A stretch of 64,000 bases of DNA from Phaeobacter sp. A36a-5a (GCF_037911135.1 NZ_JBBLYU010000001.1:1488001-1552000); one strand, 5' to 3'. Positions 36,458 to 46,068 are shown, numbered from the stretch's first letter. Numbers and translations: made by a program. Notes: a model not told the origin generated them from the sequence alone.

Positions 36458-37042
36458 CTAGAATTGAAATGACGCGCGGATCGACAGGATATCACGCGCT
36501 GGTGCCTGAAGCGCCGCGCCGTCATTGGCGTCCTGATGCAGGTATTCACCGCTCAACCGCAGCGCCCGGTTGAGAGAGTAGCTGACGCCCAGCCCGTAGA
36601 CCGCGCCATTGTCGCTGTCTGTCGCTGTTTCGCGACGTGCCGATCCGATGGTGACATAGCCCAGTGTTTCGCCCATGTCATATCCGGCCCGCAGCTTAAT
36701 CCGGTGTGTCTGATCCTCTGCCTGGCTGTCGCCTGCCCCGCCGCTGCGATCAACCTCGACCTCTCCCCCCAGGATGACGCGGCCAAAGTCGTGATCATAC
36801 CCCAGATGCAGACCGGGCGCGCTGGTGGTACCGCCGTCAGACGCGGCACCGGTCACCCGAGCCATAGAGGCACCCAGAAAGAACCCGCTCCAATCGCCAG
36901 CACCAACCGGCCCCGCCATGCCGATGCTCAGCACCAGACCAGCGGCTGCCCCTCGCCACAGATGGCCAGAACCATCCGACCGGCGTGCCGGACCCGCTGA
37001 CAGGCGGTTCTTCAACGTGGTGCGCAATATGGCCGGTATCAT
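36458..37042 (-). CDS. Outer-membrane beta-barrel protein, paralogue
   Basis: This 194-residue protein has its start chosen at MIPAILRTTLKNRLS. The hydrophobic stretch AAAGLVLSIGMAGPVGAG is the likely signal sequence, although it is preceded by about 28 unusual Arg-rich residues. The barrel begins WSGFFLGASMARV and ends SIRASFQF, like the neighbour at 35508. The two appear to be distant duplicates. Residues upstream of the signal may indicate a wrong start or an extended n-region. Confidence 0.75.
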   Translation of the reverse strand: MIPAILRTTLKNRLSAGPARRSDGSGHLWRGAAAGLVLSIGMAGPVGAGDWSGFFLGASMARVTGAASDGGTTSAPGLHLGYDHDFGRVILGGEVEVDRSGGAGDSQAEDQTHRIKLRAGYDMGETLGYVTIGSARRETATDSDNGAVYGLGVSYSLNRALRLSGEYLHQDANDGAALQAPARDILSIRASFQF

Positions 37043-37516
37043 CGGCGCTGCCCTTTTCTGGCTGCGCGCTGGTTCAGCGCGCGTGACGACCCATCTGCGA
37101 CCAGTATCCTCCAGAATGTTTAACACTCGGTTCAGTATGATCCTGTCCTGAGATTGCCCGAAATCGCGCCTTTGGTGCAGATGAAAACCGCATCGCAATC
37201 TCATTGATTAATTAGATTTTTTCCAAACCCGCCCGCAGCTGCCAGCGGTCGGGAATTCCAGACCTGCGTGAAATTTCTGTCGCAAATTTCACATTGGTCG
37301 CAAATGGAACAGAATCGCCCCCCTTCTGTGCAACGATGTCCAGAGTGAAGCGGAGTGTCGACATGACAGGCATCCAGATGGAACCACAGTCAGGCGAGCG
37401 ATGGATCATCAGCCTGATCGGCCGCACGATCGGGGCGGCTCGCGGACGTGCGGCACGGGGGCGGCCACAGCGGATCTGAACCCATCAGATCCGACCCCAA
37501 AACCTGAGAGACCCCA
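37043..37516. other. Divergent intergenic region before the MttB-like gene
   Basis: This region contains the operator candidate at 37268-37305. A 38-codon frame (37363-37479, MTGIQMEPQSGERW start) has a biased Arg/Gly tail and is not supported as a gene. Promoters for the MttB-like gene and for the minus-strand barrel gene must lie here. Confidence 0.5.
37268..37305. promoter_or_regulatory. Inverted repeat plus direct repeat, candidate operator for the MttB-like gene
   Basis: GTGAAATTT (37268-37276) and AAATTTCAC (37284-37292) form a perfect 9-bp inverted repeat with a 7-base spacer. GTCGCAAAT occurs at 37279-37287 and again at 37297-37305, an 18-bp direct repeat. This layered structure about 220 bases before the start suggests a binding site for a dimeric regulator. 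Confidence 0.5.
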
Positions 37517-39067
37517 ATGACAGATCAATCGAACTCCCCTCGTGCGGCCCGTAGCGGCGGACGCGCTGCCCGTCGTGCCGCCCGTGCCGCGCCGCTTGCC
37601 GATCACCTGCGCCCGGTCCGCCCCGGACTGGAAGGCGGGCAGTACCGCCCCCTCAGCGATGCCGGCGTCGAACGCATTCATCAGGCGGCCCTGGACGCGC
37701 TGGAACAGATCGGGCTGGCAGATGCACCACCAACCGGTGTGGCCTATCTGACTGCCGCAGGATGTATCCAGGGCGAGGACGGCCGCATCCGGTTTCCGCG
37801 CGCTCTGGTGGAAGATACAATTCGCAACGCCAATCGCAGCGTGACCCTCTATGGTCGCGACCCGAAGAACGACCTGCATCTCTCTGGCAACAAAGTACAT
37901 TATGGCACTGCGGGTGCGGCGGTCCATCTGGTCGAGATCGACGGGCGAAACTACCGCGAATGCACCGTTCAGGATCTGCACGATGCCGCCCGTATCTGCG
38001 ACAGGATGGACAATATCCACTTCCTGCAACGGCCCATGGTGGCGCGCGATATCACCGATAACCTCGAGATGGATCTGAACACCATCTACGCCTGCTGCTC
38101 CGGCACGACCAAACATGTGGGGACGTCGTTCTCGGATCCCGCCTTTGTTGCGCCGGCGATGGAGATGCTGCACATGATCGCGGGCGGAGAGGCGGCCTGG
38201 CGCGAACGGCCTTTTGTCTCCAATTCCAACTGCTTTGTTGTGCCGCCAATGAAATTCGCCACCGAAAGCTGTCAGGCGATGGAGGCCGTGATCCTTGCAG
38301 GTATGCCGGTTCTGCTGCTGTCTGCCGGACAGGCCGGCGCCACCGCGCCTGCGCCGATTGCCGGCGCCATTGTTCAGGCGGTTGCCGAATGCCTCGCCGG
38401 GCTGGTTTACGTCAACGCGGTAAAGCCCGGCGCGCCCGCGATCTTTGGAACCTGGCCCTTTGTCTCCGACCTGCGCACCGGCGCGATGTCCGGCGGCTCC
38501 GGCGAACAGGCACTGCTATCGGCGGGCTGTGCACAGATGCACGCCTTCTACGGGCTGCCCGGTGGCGCAGCAGCGGGTATTGCCGATGCCAAGATGCCGG
38601 ACATGCAGGCCGGCTGGGAGCAGATGTGCTCCAACGTTCTGGCCGGATTGTCAGGACTGAACATGGTTTACGAGGCCGCCGGAATGCACGCCTCACTGCT
38701 CGGATTCTGTCTGGAGTCGCTGATCCTCGGGGATGATCTGATCGGGCAGGCCCTGCGCTGCGTCCGCGGCATCGAGGTTGACGAAGATTCGGTCAGCCTG
38801 GAGACAATCCGCGCCACCTGTATCGGCGGGCCTGGGCATTATCTGGGGTCGGACCAGACATTGGGACGTATGCAGACCGACTATATCTACCCGGCTCTGG
38901 CTGATCGCACATCGCCAAAGGAATGGGTGGAGATCGACAAACCCGATCTCGTGGCCAAGGCCATTGCGCGCAAGCTTCAGATCCTCGCGGAGCCATCGCA
39001 GGCACAGTTCGATCCGGTTCTGGACAAGGCGATACGTGAGCAGTTCAACATTCACCTGCCCCGCTAA
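37517..39067 (+). CDS. MttB-superfamily corrinoid methyltransferase (non-pyrrolysine)
   Basis: This 516-residue protein of the trimethylamine methyltransferase (MttB) family has no in-frame amber codon, so it is one of the many non-pyrrolysine members. Known relatives move a methyl group from quaternary amines such as glycine betaine or proline betaine to a corrinoid protein. No corrinoid-binding partner is in the window, so the reaction may need a protein made elsewhere. The N-terminal 35 residues are Ala/Arg-rich. The livJHMGF transporter nearby might import its substrate, but this is not proven. Confidence 0.85.
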   Translation: MTDQSNSPRAARSGGRAARRAARAAPLADHLRPVRPGLEGGQYRPLSDAGVERIHQAALDALEQIGLADAPPTGVAYLTAAGCIQGEDGRIRFPRALVEDTIRNANRSVTLYGRDPKNDLHLSGNKVHYGTAGAAVHLVEIDGRNYRECTVQDLHDAARICDRMDNIHFLQRPMVARDITDNLEMDLNTIYACCSGTTKHVGTSFSDPAFVAPAMEMLHMIAGGEAAWRERPFVSNSNCFVVPPMKFATESCQAMEAVILAGMPVLLLSAGQAGATAPAPIAGAIVQAVAECLAGLVYVNAVKPGAPAIFGTWPFVSDLRTGAMSGGSGEQALLSAGCAQMHAFYGLPGGAAAGIADAKMPDMQAGWEQMCSNVLAGLSGLNMVYEAAGMHASLLGFCLESLILGDDLIGQALRCVRGIEVDEDSVSLETIRATCIGGPGHYLGSDQTLGRMQTDYIYPALADRTSPKEWVEIDKPDLVAKAIARKLQILAEPSQAQFDPVLDKAIREQFNIHLPR

Positions 39068-39123
39068 GCCATTGAGATAGTTGACGGGCAAAGACCGATT
39101 TGCCCGTCACCCCATGCCTTGGA

Positions 39124-39867
39124 TTACAGCGCCTTCAGACGCTGCCGCAGATACTCAAGCCAGCCGCGCAGCGTGGTGCTGCGGGTAAATTTCCAGGCGA
39201 CGTAGCGCAGTTCCTTCTGTCGCAGCGCCTTGCTGACAGAGGCACTGACCTGCCCGTCGTGCATGCGATTGGCAATGATGGTCCCCTGCACAATGACCGG
39301 GTCGCCGTAGGTGTCCCACAACCGTTTATACAGGTCGACATCCATCAGCCAGATCAGCTGTTCGTCAAACTCCAGCGCCGAAGCGCGGCGCATTGCGAGC
39401 ACCGAGGGGCTTGAGACGGTATTCTTGCCAAAATGCAAACGCGCGCTCAGACGGGGCACCATCGGGCGCAGGATGCTGCTGCCATCCCGCGTCACACCAG
39501 AGCCGCAAAGACACCAGTCAGCGCCCTGCCCCATTGCATCATGAATATGGGACAATCCATTGGGATCTATAATCAAGTCATCCTGAAACAACACTTTGAT
39601 CACCTCACCCGTGGCATGGGTCATAGCGTTGTTCACATTGGCGGAGGCCTGCCGCAGACCCTCGCGGTTCCACAGATGCGTGATCGACAGACGATCCTCG
39701 TAGGATCGACAAACATCCTCTACCGCGGTGTCATCGGATTGATCGGAGACGACGATATCAAAGTCAGTAAAACTCTGATTGCAAAGGTGCTCAAAGGAGT
39801 CCTGAAGGTAGCGCGCACCGTCGCCGCCCATTGCGTAGGCCGGAATGCAGAGGGTGATGGCGGGCAT
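39124..39867 (-). CDS. Family 2 glycosyltransferase
   Basis: This 247-residue protein starts at MPAITLCIPAYAMGGDGARY. A Rossmann-like nucleotide-sugar domain (FDIVVSDQSDD; VIKVLFQDDLI with the DDL acidic pair near residue 100) fits GT-A type family 2. It has no membrane segment. The acceptor and sugar are unknown. It lies between the MttB-like gene and livF, 57 bases from the former, in the opposite direction. Confidence 0.85.
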   Translation of the reverse strand: MPAITLCIPAYAMGGDGARYLQDSFEHLCNQSFTDFDIVVSDQSDDTAVEDVCRSYEDRLSITHLWNREGLRQASANVNNAMTHATGEVIKVLFQDDLIIDPNGLSHIHDAMGQGADWCLCGSGVTRDGSSILRPMVPRLSARLHFGKNTVSSPSVLAMRRASALEFDEQLIWLMDVDLYKRLWDTYGDPVIVQGTIIANRMHDGQVSASVSKALRQKELRYVAWKFTRSTTLRGWLEYLRQRLKAL

Positions 39868-39938
39868 GTCAGGCTCCTTGGCCGAGGATTTTGCCCTGCC
39901 TAGCAAAGCCAGATCACAAGTCCAAGCCGCGGCAGCGC

Positions 39939-40628
39939 CTAGACGCCCAGATAGCGGTCTTTCAAGTCGGGCGTCAGCGCGGCCATGCCGCCGGTCCAGA
40001 CCGTCACCCCCTTGTTCAGGATCACCGCGCGATCCGCCACGGCCGCCAGTTCGCGCAGGGTCTTGTCCACTACCAGGATTGCAAGGCCGCTATCGCGTTT
40101 CAGTCGGGCAATGGCGGCCCAGATCTCCTGACGGACCACCGGGGCCAGACCTTCGGTTGCCTCATCCAGTATCAATAGTCTTGGGTTGATCATCAGCGCG
40201 CGTCCGATGGCCAGCATCTGCTGCTCTCCGCCCGACAGGGAGGAAGCCGTCTGATCGCGACGCTCCGCCAAACGGGGGAAAAGATCCGCAACCATGGAAA
40301 AATCCCATGGGCCCGGACGCGCCGCGGCGGTCAGGTTCTCCTCCACTGTCAGCGGTGCAAAGCATCGCCGCCCCTCCGGCACCAGACCAACGCCGAGCCT
40401 TGCAATTTTGTGCGACGGCAGTTTGCGCAGGTTCTGTCCGGCGAAGGACAGCGTCCCGTCGCTTGCGGGCAACATTCCACAGATGGTCTTGATCGTGGTT
40501 GATTTGCCCATCCCATTGCGCCCCATCAGCGCGACAACCTCACCTTCGCCGATCTCCAGATCGACCCCAAACAAGGCCTGAGACGGACCATAAGAGGCCG
40601 TGACGTTCTTAAGCGATAACAGCGTCAT
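39939..40628 (-). CDS. livF: LivF-type ABC transporter ATPase
   Basis: This 229-residue ATPase has Walker A GRNGMGKSTT near residue 37, the signature SLSGGEQQML near 133 and Walker B LLILDEATEGLAP near 155, with the LivF-type D-loop. It is the last gene of the minus-strand livJHMGF unit and overlaps livG (ATGA). It powers uptake of a hydrophobic amino acid or amide. The substrate cannot be told. Confidence 0.93.
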   Translation of the reverse strand: MTLLSLKNVTASYGPSQALFGVDLEIGEGEVVALMGRNGMGKSTTIKTICGMLPASDGTLSFAGQNLRKLPSHKIARLGVGLVPEGRRCFAPLTVEENLTAAARPGPWDFSMVADLFPRLAERRDQTASSLSGGEQQMLAIGRALMINPRLLILDEATEGLAPVVRQEIWAAIARLKRDSGLAILVVDKTLRELAAVADRAVILNKGVTVWTGGMAALTPDLKDRYLGV

Positions 40629-41395
40629 ACCGCCTCCTCCTCACCCAGATATGCGCGGCGGACTTCGGGGTGGTTGCGGATCTCATCGGTGGTGCCGGTT
40701 GCGATCACCTCTCCGTAGACCAGGACGCTGATCCGATCAGCAAGCGCAAAAACCGCATCCATATCGTGTTCCACCAACAGGATTGGCGCCTCCTGTCGCA
40801 GCTGGTCGAGAAACCCGGTAAGCGCCTGTGATCCGCCAGCGCCAAGCCCGGCCATGGGTTCATCCATCAAAAACAGCTTAGGCGCCATGGTGAGCGCAAC
40901 GGCCACCTCCAGCTGGCGGCGCTGCCCATGAGAGAGATCTGCCGTGCGCCGCGCTGCCTCATTGCTCAGTCCGACACGGTCCAATGCGTGCTCTGCCTGT
41001 GCCACCAGCGCCTTGTCCTTCATGACATTGCCCAGGAACCGGAACACGCCGCCCCGCGCGCCCAATGCGCCAAGCACCGCGTTTTGCAGCACCGTAAACT
41101 CCATCGCGAGGGCCGAAATCTGAAAGGTCCGGCCCAGTCCCATCCGCGCCCGCGCCACGCGATCCAGTTCGTCAACCGGCTGGCCTAGCAGGGAGATTGA
41201 TCCGCTATCCGGTCGAAGTTCACCGGATATCTGTTTGATAAGTGTGGATTTCCCTGCTCCATTTGGACCGATCAGCGCATGAATTTCCCCCGCCCGAAGA
41301 TCAAGCGATATGTTCTTGCTCGCCTGCAATGCGCCGAAGGATTTGCTGAGATTGCTGACCTTCAGAACCTGCTCTGACCTCTGCACCTCAGTCAT
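40625..41395 (-). CDS. livG: LivG-type ABC transporter ATPase
   Basis: This 256-residue ATPase has Walker A GPNGAGKSTLIK near residue 42, the signature DLSHGQRRQLEVA near 154 and Walker B LFLMDEPMAGLG near 175, and the longer LivG C-terminus (RISVLVYGEVIATGT). It pairs with LivF on the inner face of the membrane. It overlaps the end of livM by eight bases, so translation is coupled. Confidence 0.93.
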   Translation of the reverse strand: MTEVQRSEQVLKVSNLSKSFGALQASKNISLDLRAGEIHALIGPNGAGKSTLIKQISGELRPDSGSISLLGQPVDELDRVARARMGLGRTFQISALAMEFTVLQNAVLGALGARGGVFRFLGNVMKDKALVAQAEHALDRVGLSNEAARRTADLSHGQRRQLEVAVALTMAPKLFLMDEPMAGLGAGGSQALTGFLDQLRQEAPILLVEHDMDAVFALADRISVLVYGEVIATGTTDEIRNHPEVRRAYLGEEEAV

Positions 41396-42374
41396 GGACG
41401 ACCTCCCGTCCGCTGATTGCGCCGATCACGCCGCCGCGGGCATATAGCACGATGATGAGCAACAGACCGCCAAGGTAGATCTGCCAATAATCGCTGATCC
41501 CGCCGAGGAAGTGTTCAAGCAGGATGAACAGCGCCGCGCCGATGACCGGACCAAACAGGCGGCCAACCCCGCCGATGATGACAAAGATCATGATCTCGCC
41601 GCTGGTGTGCCAGCTGAGCATGGTCGGGCTGACAAAGCGGTTCAGATCCGCAAATAGCGCCCCCGCCAGACCGGTGATCGCGCCAGAGATGACAAAAGCC
41701 GTCAGCCGCAGTTTGTAGGGCGTAATCCCGACCGTCTCCACCCGCGCCTCGCATTGCCGCGCAGCTGCCAGCGCCAGACCAAAAGGCGCCCGCGCCAGAC
41801 GCGACGCAAACCACAGCGCAGCACATAAGATCACATAGCAGACCAGAAAGAACTGCAAGGGAACCAATGTGTTGAGGCCGGGGAATTCATTGCGCACCCA
41901 GATCGACAGACCATCCTCGCCACCATAGGCGGTCCAGCTGATGGCGAAGTAATACAGCATCTGACCAAAGGCCAAGGTGATCATAATGAAATAGACACCC
42001 GATGTGCGCAGGCTAAGCGCACCAATGACCAATGCAGCAAAGGCACTGACAAGAACCGCGACCAGCCAAATGACCGGCATCTGGTTGGTGCCTTCTATCA
42101 GCATCGGCCACTGTGCCAGCGGCTCGTAGTTCTGCGCATGGGCGGCAAGGATCCCCATCGCATAGCCGCCAATTCCAAAGAACGCCGCGTGGCCCAGGCT
42201 GACCAGCCCGCCGATGCCAAGTGCGATGTTCAACCCGACGCCTGCCAGCGCCAGGATTGCCACCTTGGTGGCGAGTGTGATCACAAAGGGGTCGCCGGCG
42301 AAATGCGCCCAGAGCGGAATTCCCAACAGCAGCAGGATCACCGCCGCGTTCAACAGTTTTTCGTGCGCCATCAA
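41388..42374 (-). CDS. livM: LivM-type ABC transporter permease
   Basis: This 328-residue membrane protein has about eight to nine helices and the LivM pattern (VGLNIALGIGGLVSLGHAAFF near residue 45; AFVISGAITGLAGALFA near 230). It forms the translocation pore with LivH. The frame opens with two Met codons and overlaps the livH stop. Confidence 0.93.
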   Translation of the reverse strand: MMAHEKLLNAAVILLLLGIPLWAHFAGDPFVITLATKVAILALAGVGLNIALGIGGLVSLGHAAFFGIGGYAMGILAAHAQNYEPLAQWPMLIEGTNQMPVIWLVAVLVSAFAALVIGALSLRTSGVYFIMITLAFGQMLYYFAISWTAYGGEDGLSIWVRNEFPGLNTLVPLQFFLVCYVILCAALWFASRLARAPFGLALAAARQCEARVETVGITPYKLRLTAFVISGAITGLAGALFADLNRFVSPTMLSWHTSGEIMIFVIIGGVGRLFGPVIGAALFILLEHFLGGISDYWQIYLGGLLLIIVLYARGGVIGAISGREVVHD

Positions 42375-43291
42375 TGCTGTCCCCCATATAGACCGGATGG
42401 GCGCACCAACAGGATTGCGGCCATCAGGATGTAGATCAGCATCGACGCAAGCGATGCTCCGATGGATGTCGCGCTTGCAGGTTCCATGAACAGGCCAAAG
42501 AACTGCGGCAGGAACACCCCGCCAAGTGTATCCGTCAGCCCGACGAGAAGCGCGCCGACCAGCGCCCCCTTGATCGAGCCGATGCCGCCAATGACAATCA
42601 CCACAAAGGCCAGGATCAGCACGGGCTCTCCCATGCCGACCTGGACCGACTGGATGGCCCCGACCAATGCGCCGGCGAGGCCCGCAAGCGCCGCCCCAAG
42701 CGCGAAGACCAGCGTGTAGAGCTTTGAAATATCTACACCAAGTGCGGCGATCATCTCGCGATCATTCTCACCTGCACGGATCTGAATGCCGATGCGCGTG
42801 CGCGCGATCAGCCAGAACAGACCAGCCGCCACCACCAGCCCGATCAGAATGATCGTCAGCCGGTAGAGTGGATATTGAATACCGCCCGGCAGGGTGACGG
42901 GCCCCGACAGGTAGCTTGGCACATCGAGGAACAGTGGAAAGGAGCCAAAGACCCAGCGTGTGCCTTCGGAAAATATGAGGATCAGCGCAAAGGTCGCCAG
43001 CACCTGATCCAGATGATCCCGATCATAAAGCTTGCGGATCACCAGAAGTTCGACCAGCGCGCCGGCGGCTGCGGCGGCAGCAAGACTGGCCACCAGCGCA
43101 AGCACAAAGGAACCGGTCCAGCCCGCGACAATGGCAGCGGCAAAGGCGCCAACCATATAAAGCGCACCATGCGCCAGATTGATCAGCCCCATGACGCCGA
43201 AGACCAGCGTCAGGCCAGCCGCCATGAGGAAGAGCATCACCCCGAACTGCAATCCGTTCAGGATCTGCTCCAATATTAGAATGAGGGACAT
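42371..43291 (-). CDS. livH: LivH-type ABC transporter permease
   Basis: This 306-residue membrane protein has the LivH pattern (LTLVFGVMGLINLAHGALYM near residue 28; VIVIGGIGSIKGALVGALL near 230). It is the second permease of the branched-chain-type transporter. A strong hairpin in the livJ-livH gap (43348-43378) probably lets more substrate-binding protein than permease be made. Confidence 0.93.
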   Translation of the reverse strand: MSLILILEQILNGLQFGVMLFLMAAGLTLVFGVMGLINLAHGALYMVGAFAAAIVAGWTGSFVLALVASLAAAAAAGALVELLVIRKLYDRDHLDQVLATFALILIFSEGTRWVFGSFPLFLDVPSYLSGPVTLPGGIQYPLYRLTIILIGLVVAAGLFWLIARTRIGIQIRAGENDREMIAALGVDISKLYTLVFALGAALAGLAGALVGAIQSVQVGMGEPVLILAFVVIVIGGIGSIKGALVGALLVGLTDTLGGVFLPQFFGLFMEPASATSIGASLASMLIYILMAAILLVRPSGLYGGQH

Positions 43292-43347
43292 GTGACAGTT
43301 CCACCAAGGCAGAGGCAGCGCGCCTCCGCAACAACTGGGTTTGTGAT

Positions 43348-43378
43348 ATGCGGGCCGGTGTCATCCACTGGCCCGCAT
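43348..43378 (-). promoter_or_regulatory. Hairpin between livJ and livH (attenuator or mRNA stabiliser)
   Basis: ATGCGGGCC (43348-43356) pairs perfectly with GGCCCGCAT (43370-43378) over a 13-base loop. It has no U run in the livJ direction, so it is more likely a stabiliser of the livJ mRNA than a full terminator. Confidence 0.6.
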
Positions 43379-43391
43379 CACTCAGATGGTT

Positions 43392-44528
43392 TTACATCTT
43401 GCAGTCTGCCGCATAGGCGTCGGCGTGATTTTTCAGACCTGTTGCGATGATCTTGTTGGTGTAGACATCGCCTTCCTGAATGACTTCACGAACATAAATG
43501 TTCTGGATCGGGTGATGGTTGTCGCCGAATTTGAAATCTCCCCGGACGGAGTCGAACTCTGCCGCCTTCAGCGCGGCGCGGAAGGCGGCTTTGTCATCGA
43601 CACTTGCCTTGTCCAGCGCGCTCAGGATGAGGTTGGCAGTGTCATAGCCCTGGCTTGCATAGAGCGACGGCAGACGCTCGTATTTCTGCTGAAAGGCCGC
43701 AACAAAGGCCGTGTTGGCCGGGTTGTCGAGATCCTTGTTCCACTGCGAGGTGTTCTTGATCCCAAGCGCGGCGCCGCCGACTGCCTGCAGGATCCCCTGA
43801 TCAAAGCTGAAGGCCGGACCTACAACGGGCAGATCGACACCGCTGTCGGCGTATTGCTTGAGGAATGAAATCCCCATGCCACCGGGCAGGAAGAAATAGA
43901 CGCTGTCGGCACCGGATGCGCGGATCTGGGCGATCTCTGCGGCATAGTCGGTCTGGCCAAGCTTGGTGTAGGTCTCGCCCGCCAATTCGCCTTTATACAT
44001 GCGCTTGTAGCCGGTCAGCGCGTCCTGACCTGCGGGGTAATTCGGGGCGAGGATGTAGCTGTTTTTCAGGCCCGCGTCATTTGCATAGGCACCTGCTGCC
44101 TCGTGCAGGTTGTCATTCTGCCAGGCGACGTTGAAATAATTCTCATGGCAGCGCTTGCCCGCCAACGCGGAGGGGCCTGCATTGGGCGACAGGTAGAACA
44201 CGCCCTGAGCCGTCGCCGCGGGCACCACTGCCATTGCGAGGTTGGACCAGATGATCCCGGTCATGATGTCAACCTTTTCGGACTGGATCATGCGGTCGGC
44301 GATCTGTACGGCGCTTTCTGGCTTGCGCTGATCATCCTCGATGACCACCTCGATGTCATCGCGGCCGGCCTGTTCCATTGCCAGCATGAAGCCGTCGCGC
44401 ACGTCGACACCCAGTCCTGCACCACCGCCGGATAGCGTTGTGATCATGCCAATCTTTGTCTCGGCGCCGGCGGCCAAGGCCAGCGTCGAAACCGCTGCGG
44501 CAAGCGCCATGGTCTTAAGTGTCGTCAT
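43392..44528 (-). CDS. livJ: Periplasmic substrate-binding protein of the liv-type transporter
   Basis: This 378-residue protein starts at MTTLKTMALAAAVSTLALA, a signal peptide cut after AAGA. The two-lobed leucine-binding-protein fold is evident (IGMITTLSGGGAGLG near the start; DIMTGIIWSNLAMAVVP near residue 95). It captures the substrate in the periplasm. The frame is open upstream but that part is Arg-rich and not protein-like. A GTCAC-7-GTGAC inverted repeat (44563-44579) lies just upstream and may be regulatory. Relatives bind amino acids, amides or aromatic acids, so the ligand is open. Confidence 0.93.
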   Translation of the reverse strand: MTTLKTMALAAAVSTLALAAGAETKIGMITTLSGGGAGLGVDVRDGFMLAMEQAGRDDIEVVIEDDQRKPESAVQIADRMIQSEKVDIMTGIIWSNLAMAVVPAATAQGVFYLSPNAGPSALAGKRCHENYFNVAWQNDNLHEAAGAYANDAGLKNSYILAPNYPAGQDALTGYKRMYKGELAGETYTKLGQTDYAAEIAQIRASGADSVYFFLPGGMGISFLKQYADSGVDLPVVGPAFSFDQGILQAVGGAALGIKNTSQWNKDLDNPANTAFVAAFQQKYERLPSLYASQGYDTANLILSALDKASVDDKAAFRAALKAAEFDSVRGDFKFGDNHHPIQNIYVREVIQEGDVYTNKIIATGLKNHADAYAADCKM

Positions 44529-45151
44529 TGGTCCATCTCCCTGATCTATCTGAGCAATGAAGGTCACTTCTGTGGTGACTCTTCGCTGCTTACTCTTTCC
44601 GATTGGACCGCGCGGCGCCAGCATTTTGCGGGGATGTGTGGAATTGTCACGATGACAGCGGTCAGCATATGGCTGCCGTCCAGATCCCCGCACACCCATC
44701 GGGCTGCGCTACGTCCATCGGCCGTTGCACCGGCCGCTTTGGCAAGCCTAGGCCGAAGTGGATATTTATTTCAAGATTAAAATATCTAACCTTAAAACTT
44801 ACCGGAGCTGACGCGCCTCCTGACGTGACACGTCCATGCAAGCGAGGTATTCGTTCCGCCCTTGGGGAGAAGGCCTGTGGTCAGCGCAGGCGCCCCGCCC
44901 CCGCATTGCCATGAAAACAGGCTGTTGAACCGCCCGATAAGAACGGCTGAATACAACCCTGTCAGGCAATTCACTCAACCGGCCTTGCGTCTCCGCCCGT
45001 TCGGTAAGGCATTATATTCAGCGGTGGAATCCATTGCACCTAGATCCGCAAGCAGAGCAGCCACCATGACGATTGACGCCGGGTATTCAGAAGATGTGGA
45101 GCCATCATTAGCAGCGACATTGCGGGATTAACGCCCCTTGCGGTGCAAGTG
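44529..45151. other. Intergenic stretch between livJ and the 45152 gene
   Basis: It holds the livJ promoter region with the GTCAC/GTGAC inverted repeat near 44,570 and an AT-rich patch at about 44,755-44,805. No gene or RNA is seen in the rest. Short frames here are not supported. Confidence 0.5.
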
Positions 45152-45829
45152 TCAGCCGGAGCTGAGCTGACGCAGTTGCTTTGGCGCGGGTTCTGGGGCA
45201 GTGCAGCTGTTGCGCTGCCGTTCCAACCCGTCTGTATAGCGCTTCACCAGTTCGATCTGGAAGCGAATCTCATGGACACGATCCGCAAGCTGCCGGCTGA
45301 GCGAGCCGATTGCGGTTTCGGCATCGACCAGACCCGCCTCGGTCGCCGAAAGGACGTTCAGCAATGGCAGCGCAAGATCGGTGAGCACCTGTGCGCTCAC
45401 CTCACGCGTCAGATCTTCAAGCCCGGCACCAAAGCCCACGTCGGGGCGGAACGCATAGCCAATACCGCCAAGGCTGATCCGGAACCTGATAATAATGGAC
45501 TGGCTGCCGTCATCGTCGACCGTTGTCAGGATATGCGCCCCGGCAAGGACGAGCCCCGGAACTTCAAGTATCAGCGAGGGCAGCGAAATAACCTGTGTCT
45601 CGCCCGCCAGCATCTTAACGCAGTCGCTCAACCCCTCGGCGATGGAGGCGCAAAACACCTCCTCCAGCGCCAGTGATTTGACGAAGGATGTGCGATTGCG
45701 GAATGTCGGGCTGACCACCTCGCAAGAGCGGACAAAGGGCAGCTGCCCCTTCTGAGCCATAAGGTTCACGATGAACCTGCGCTGATCCTCTCCAGCATCC
45801 ATATTGTCAGTCATGGCAACAACGTTCAT
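45152..45829 (-). CDS. Hypothetical protein, unrecognised
   Basis: The protein has about 225 residues, starting at MNVVAMTDNMDAGEDQRR (45829; a TTG nine bases upstream is also possible). It has no signal or membrane helix. The middle (residues 30-150) looks like a compact beta-rich domain; the end (170-225) is helical with coiled-coil character (LADRVHEIRFQIELVKRY). I do not recognise the family. It is divergent from the CheB-CheR hybrid across 260 bases and may share regulation with it. Confidence 0.6.
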   Translation of the reverse strand: MNVVAMTDNMDAGEDQRRFIVNLMAQKGQLPFVRSCEVVSPTFRNRTSFVKSLALEEVFCASIAEGLSDCVKMLAGETQVISLPSLILEVPGLVLAGAHILTTVDDDGSQSIIIRFRISLGGIGYAFRPDVGFGAGLEDLTREVSAQVLTDLALPLLNVLSATEAGLVDAETAIGSLSRQLADRVHEIRFQIELVKRYTDGLERQRNSCTAPEPAPKQLRQLSSG

Positions 45830-45866
45830 TACACCCAACCTGTATAACTGGAGATGTCTTTAATAT

Positions 45867-45914
45867 GTAGTTAGGAGTAGTTTACAAACCGTTTAAGCAG
45901 CGTAGTTTGGAGTA
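45867..45914. repeat. Direct repeat upstream of the CheB-CheR gene
   Basis: GTAGTTAGGAGTA (45867-45879) and GTAGTTTGGAGTA (45902-45914) differ at one base and are 35 bp apart. They lie in the shared promoter region of two divergent genes and may be operator sites. Confidence 0.45.
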
Positions 45915-46068
45915 ACATTCCGCGTCAAGCTTTATACAACCCCTAATTGCATTATATTCCCATGCTTGCTTGATCTTCCGTTACGGCAGGCGCTCGTTCT
46001 GTGAAACCCAGCTCCGATCAGGATTTGCCATGGACCTGACATCGATCTAGAGGATAAGAGGTTTACAT

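Noticed and set aside
37363-37479. 38-codon frame before the MttB-like gene
   Set aside because: It has no ribosome site, an Arg/Gly-biased tail and no known relatives.
37517-39067. Pyrrolysine use in the MttB-like protein
   Set aside because: The frame is continuous with no in-frame amber codon.
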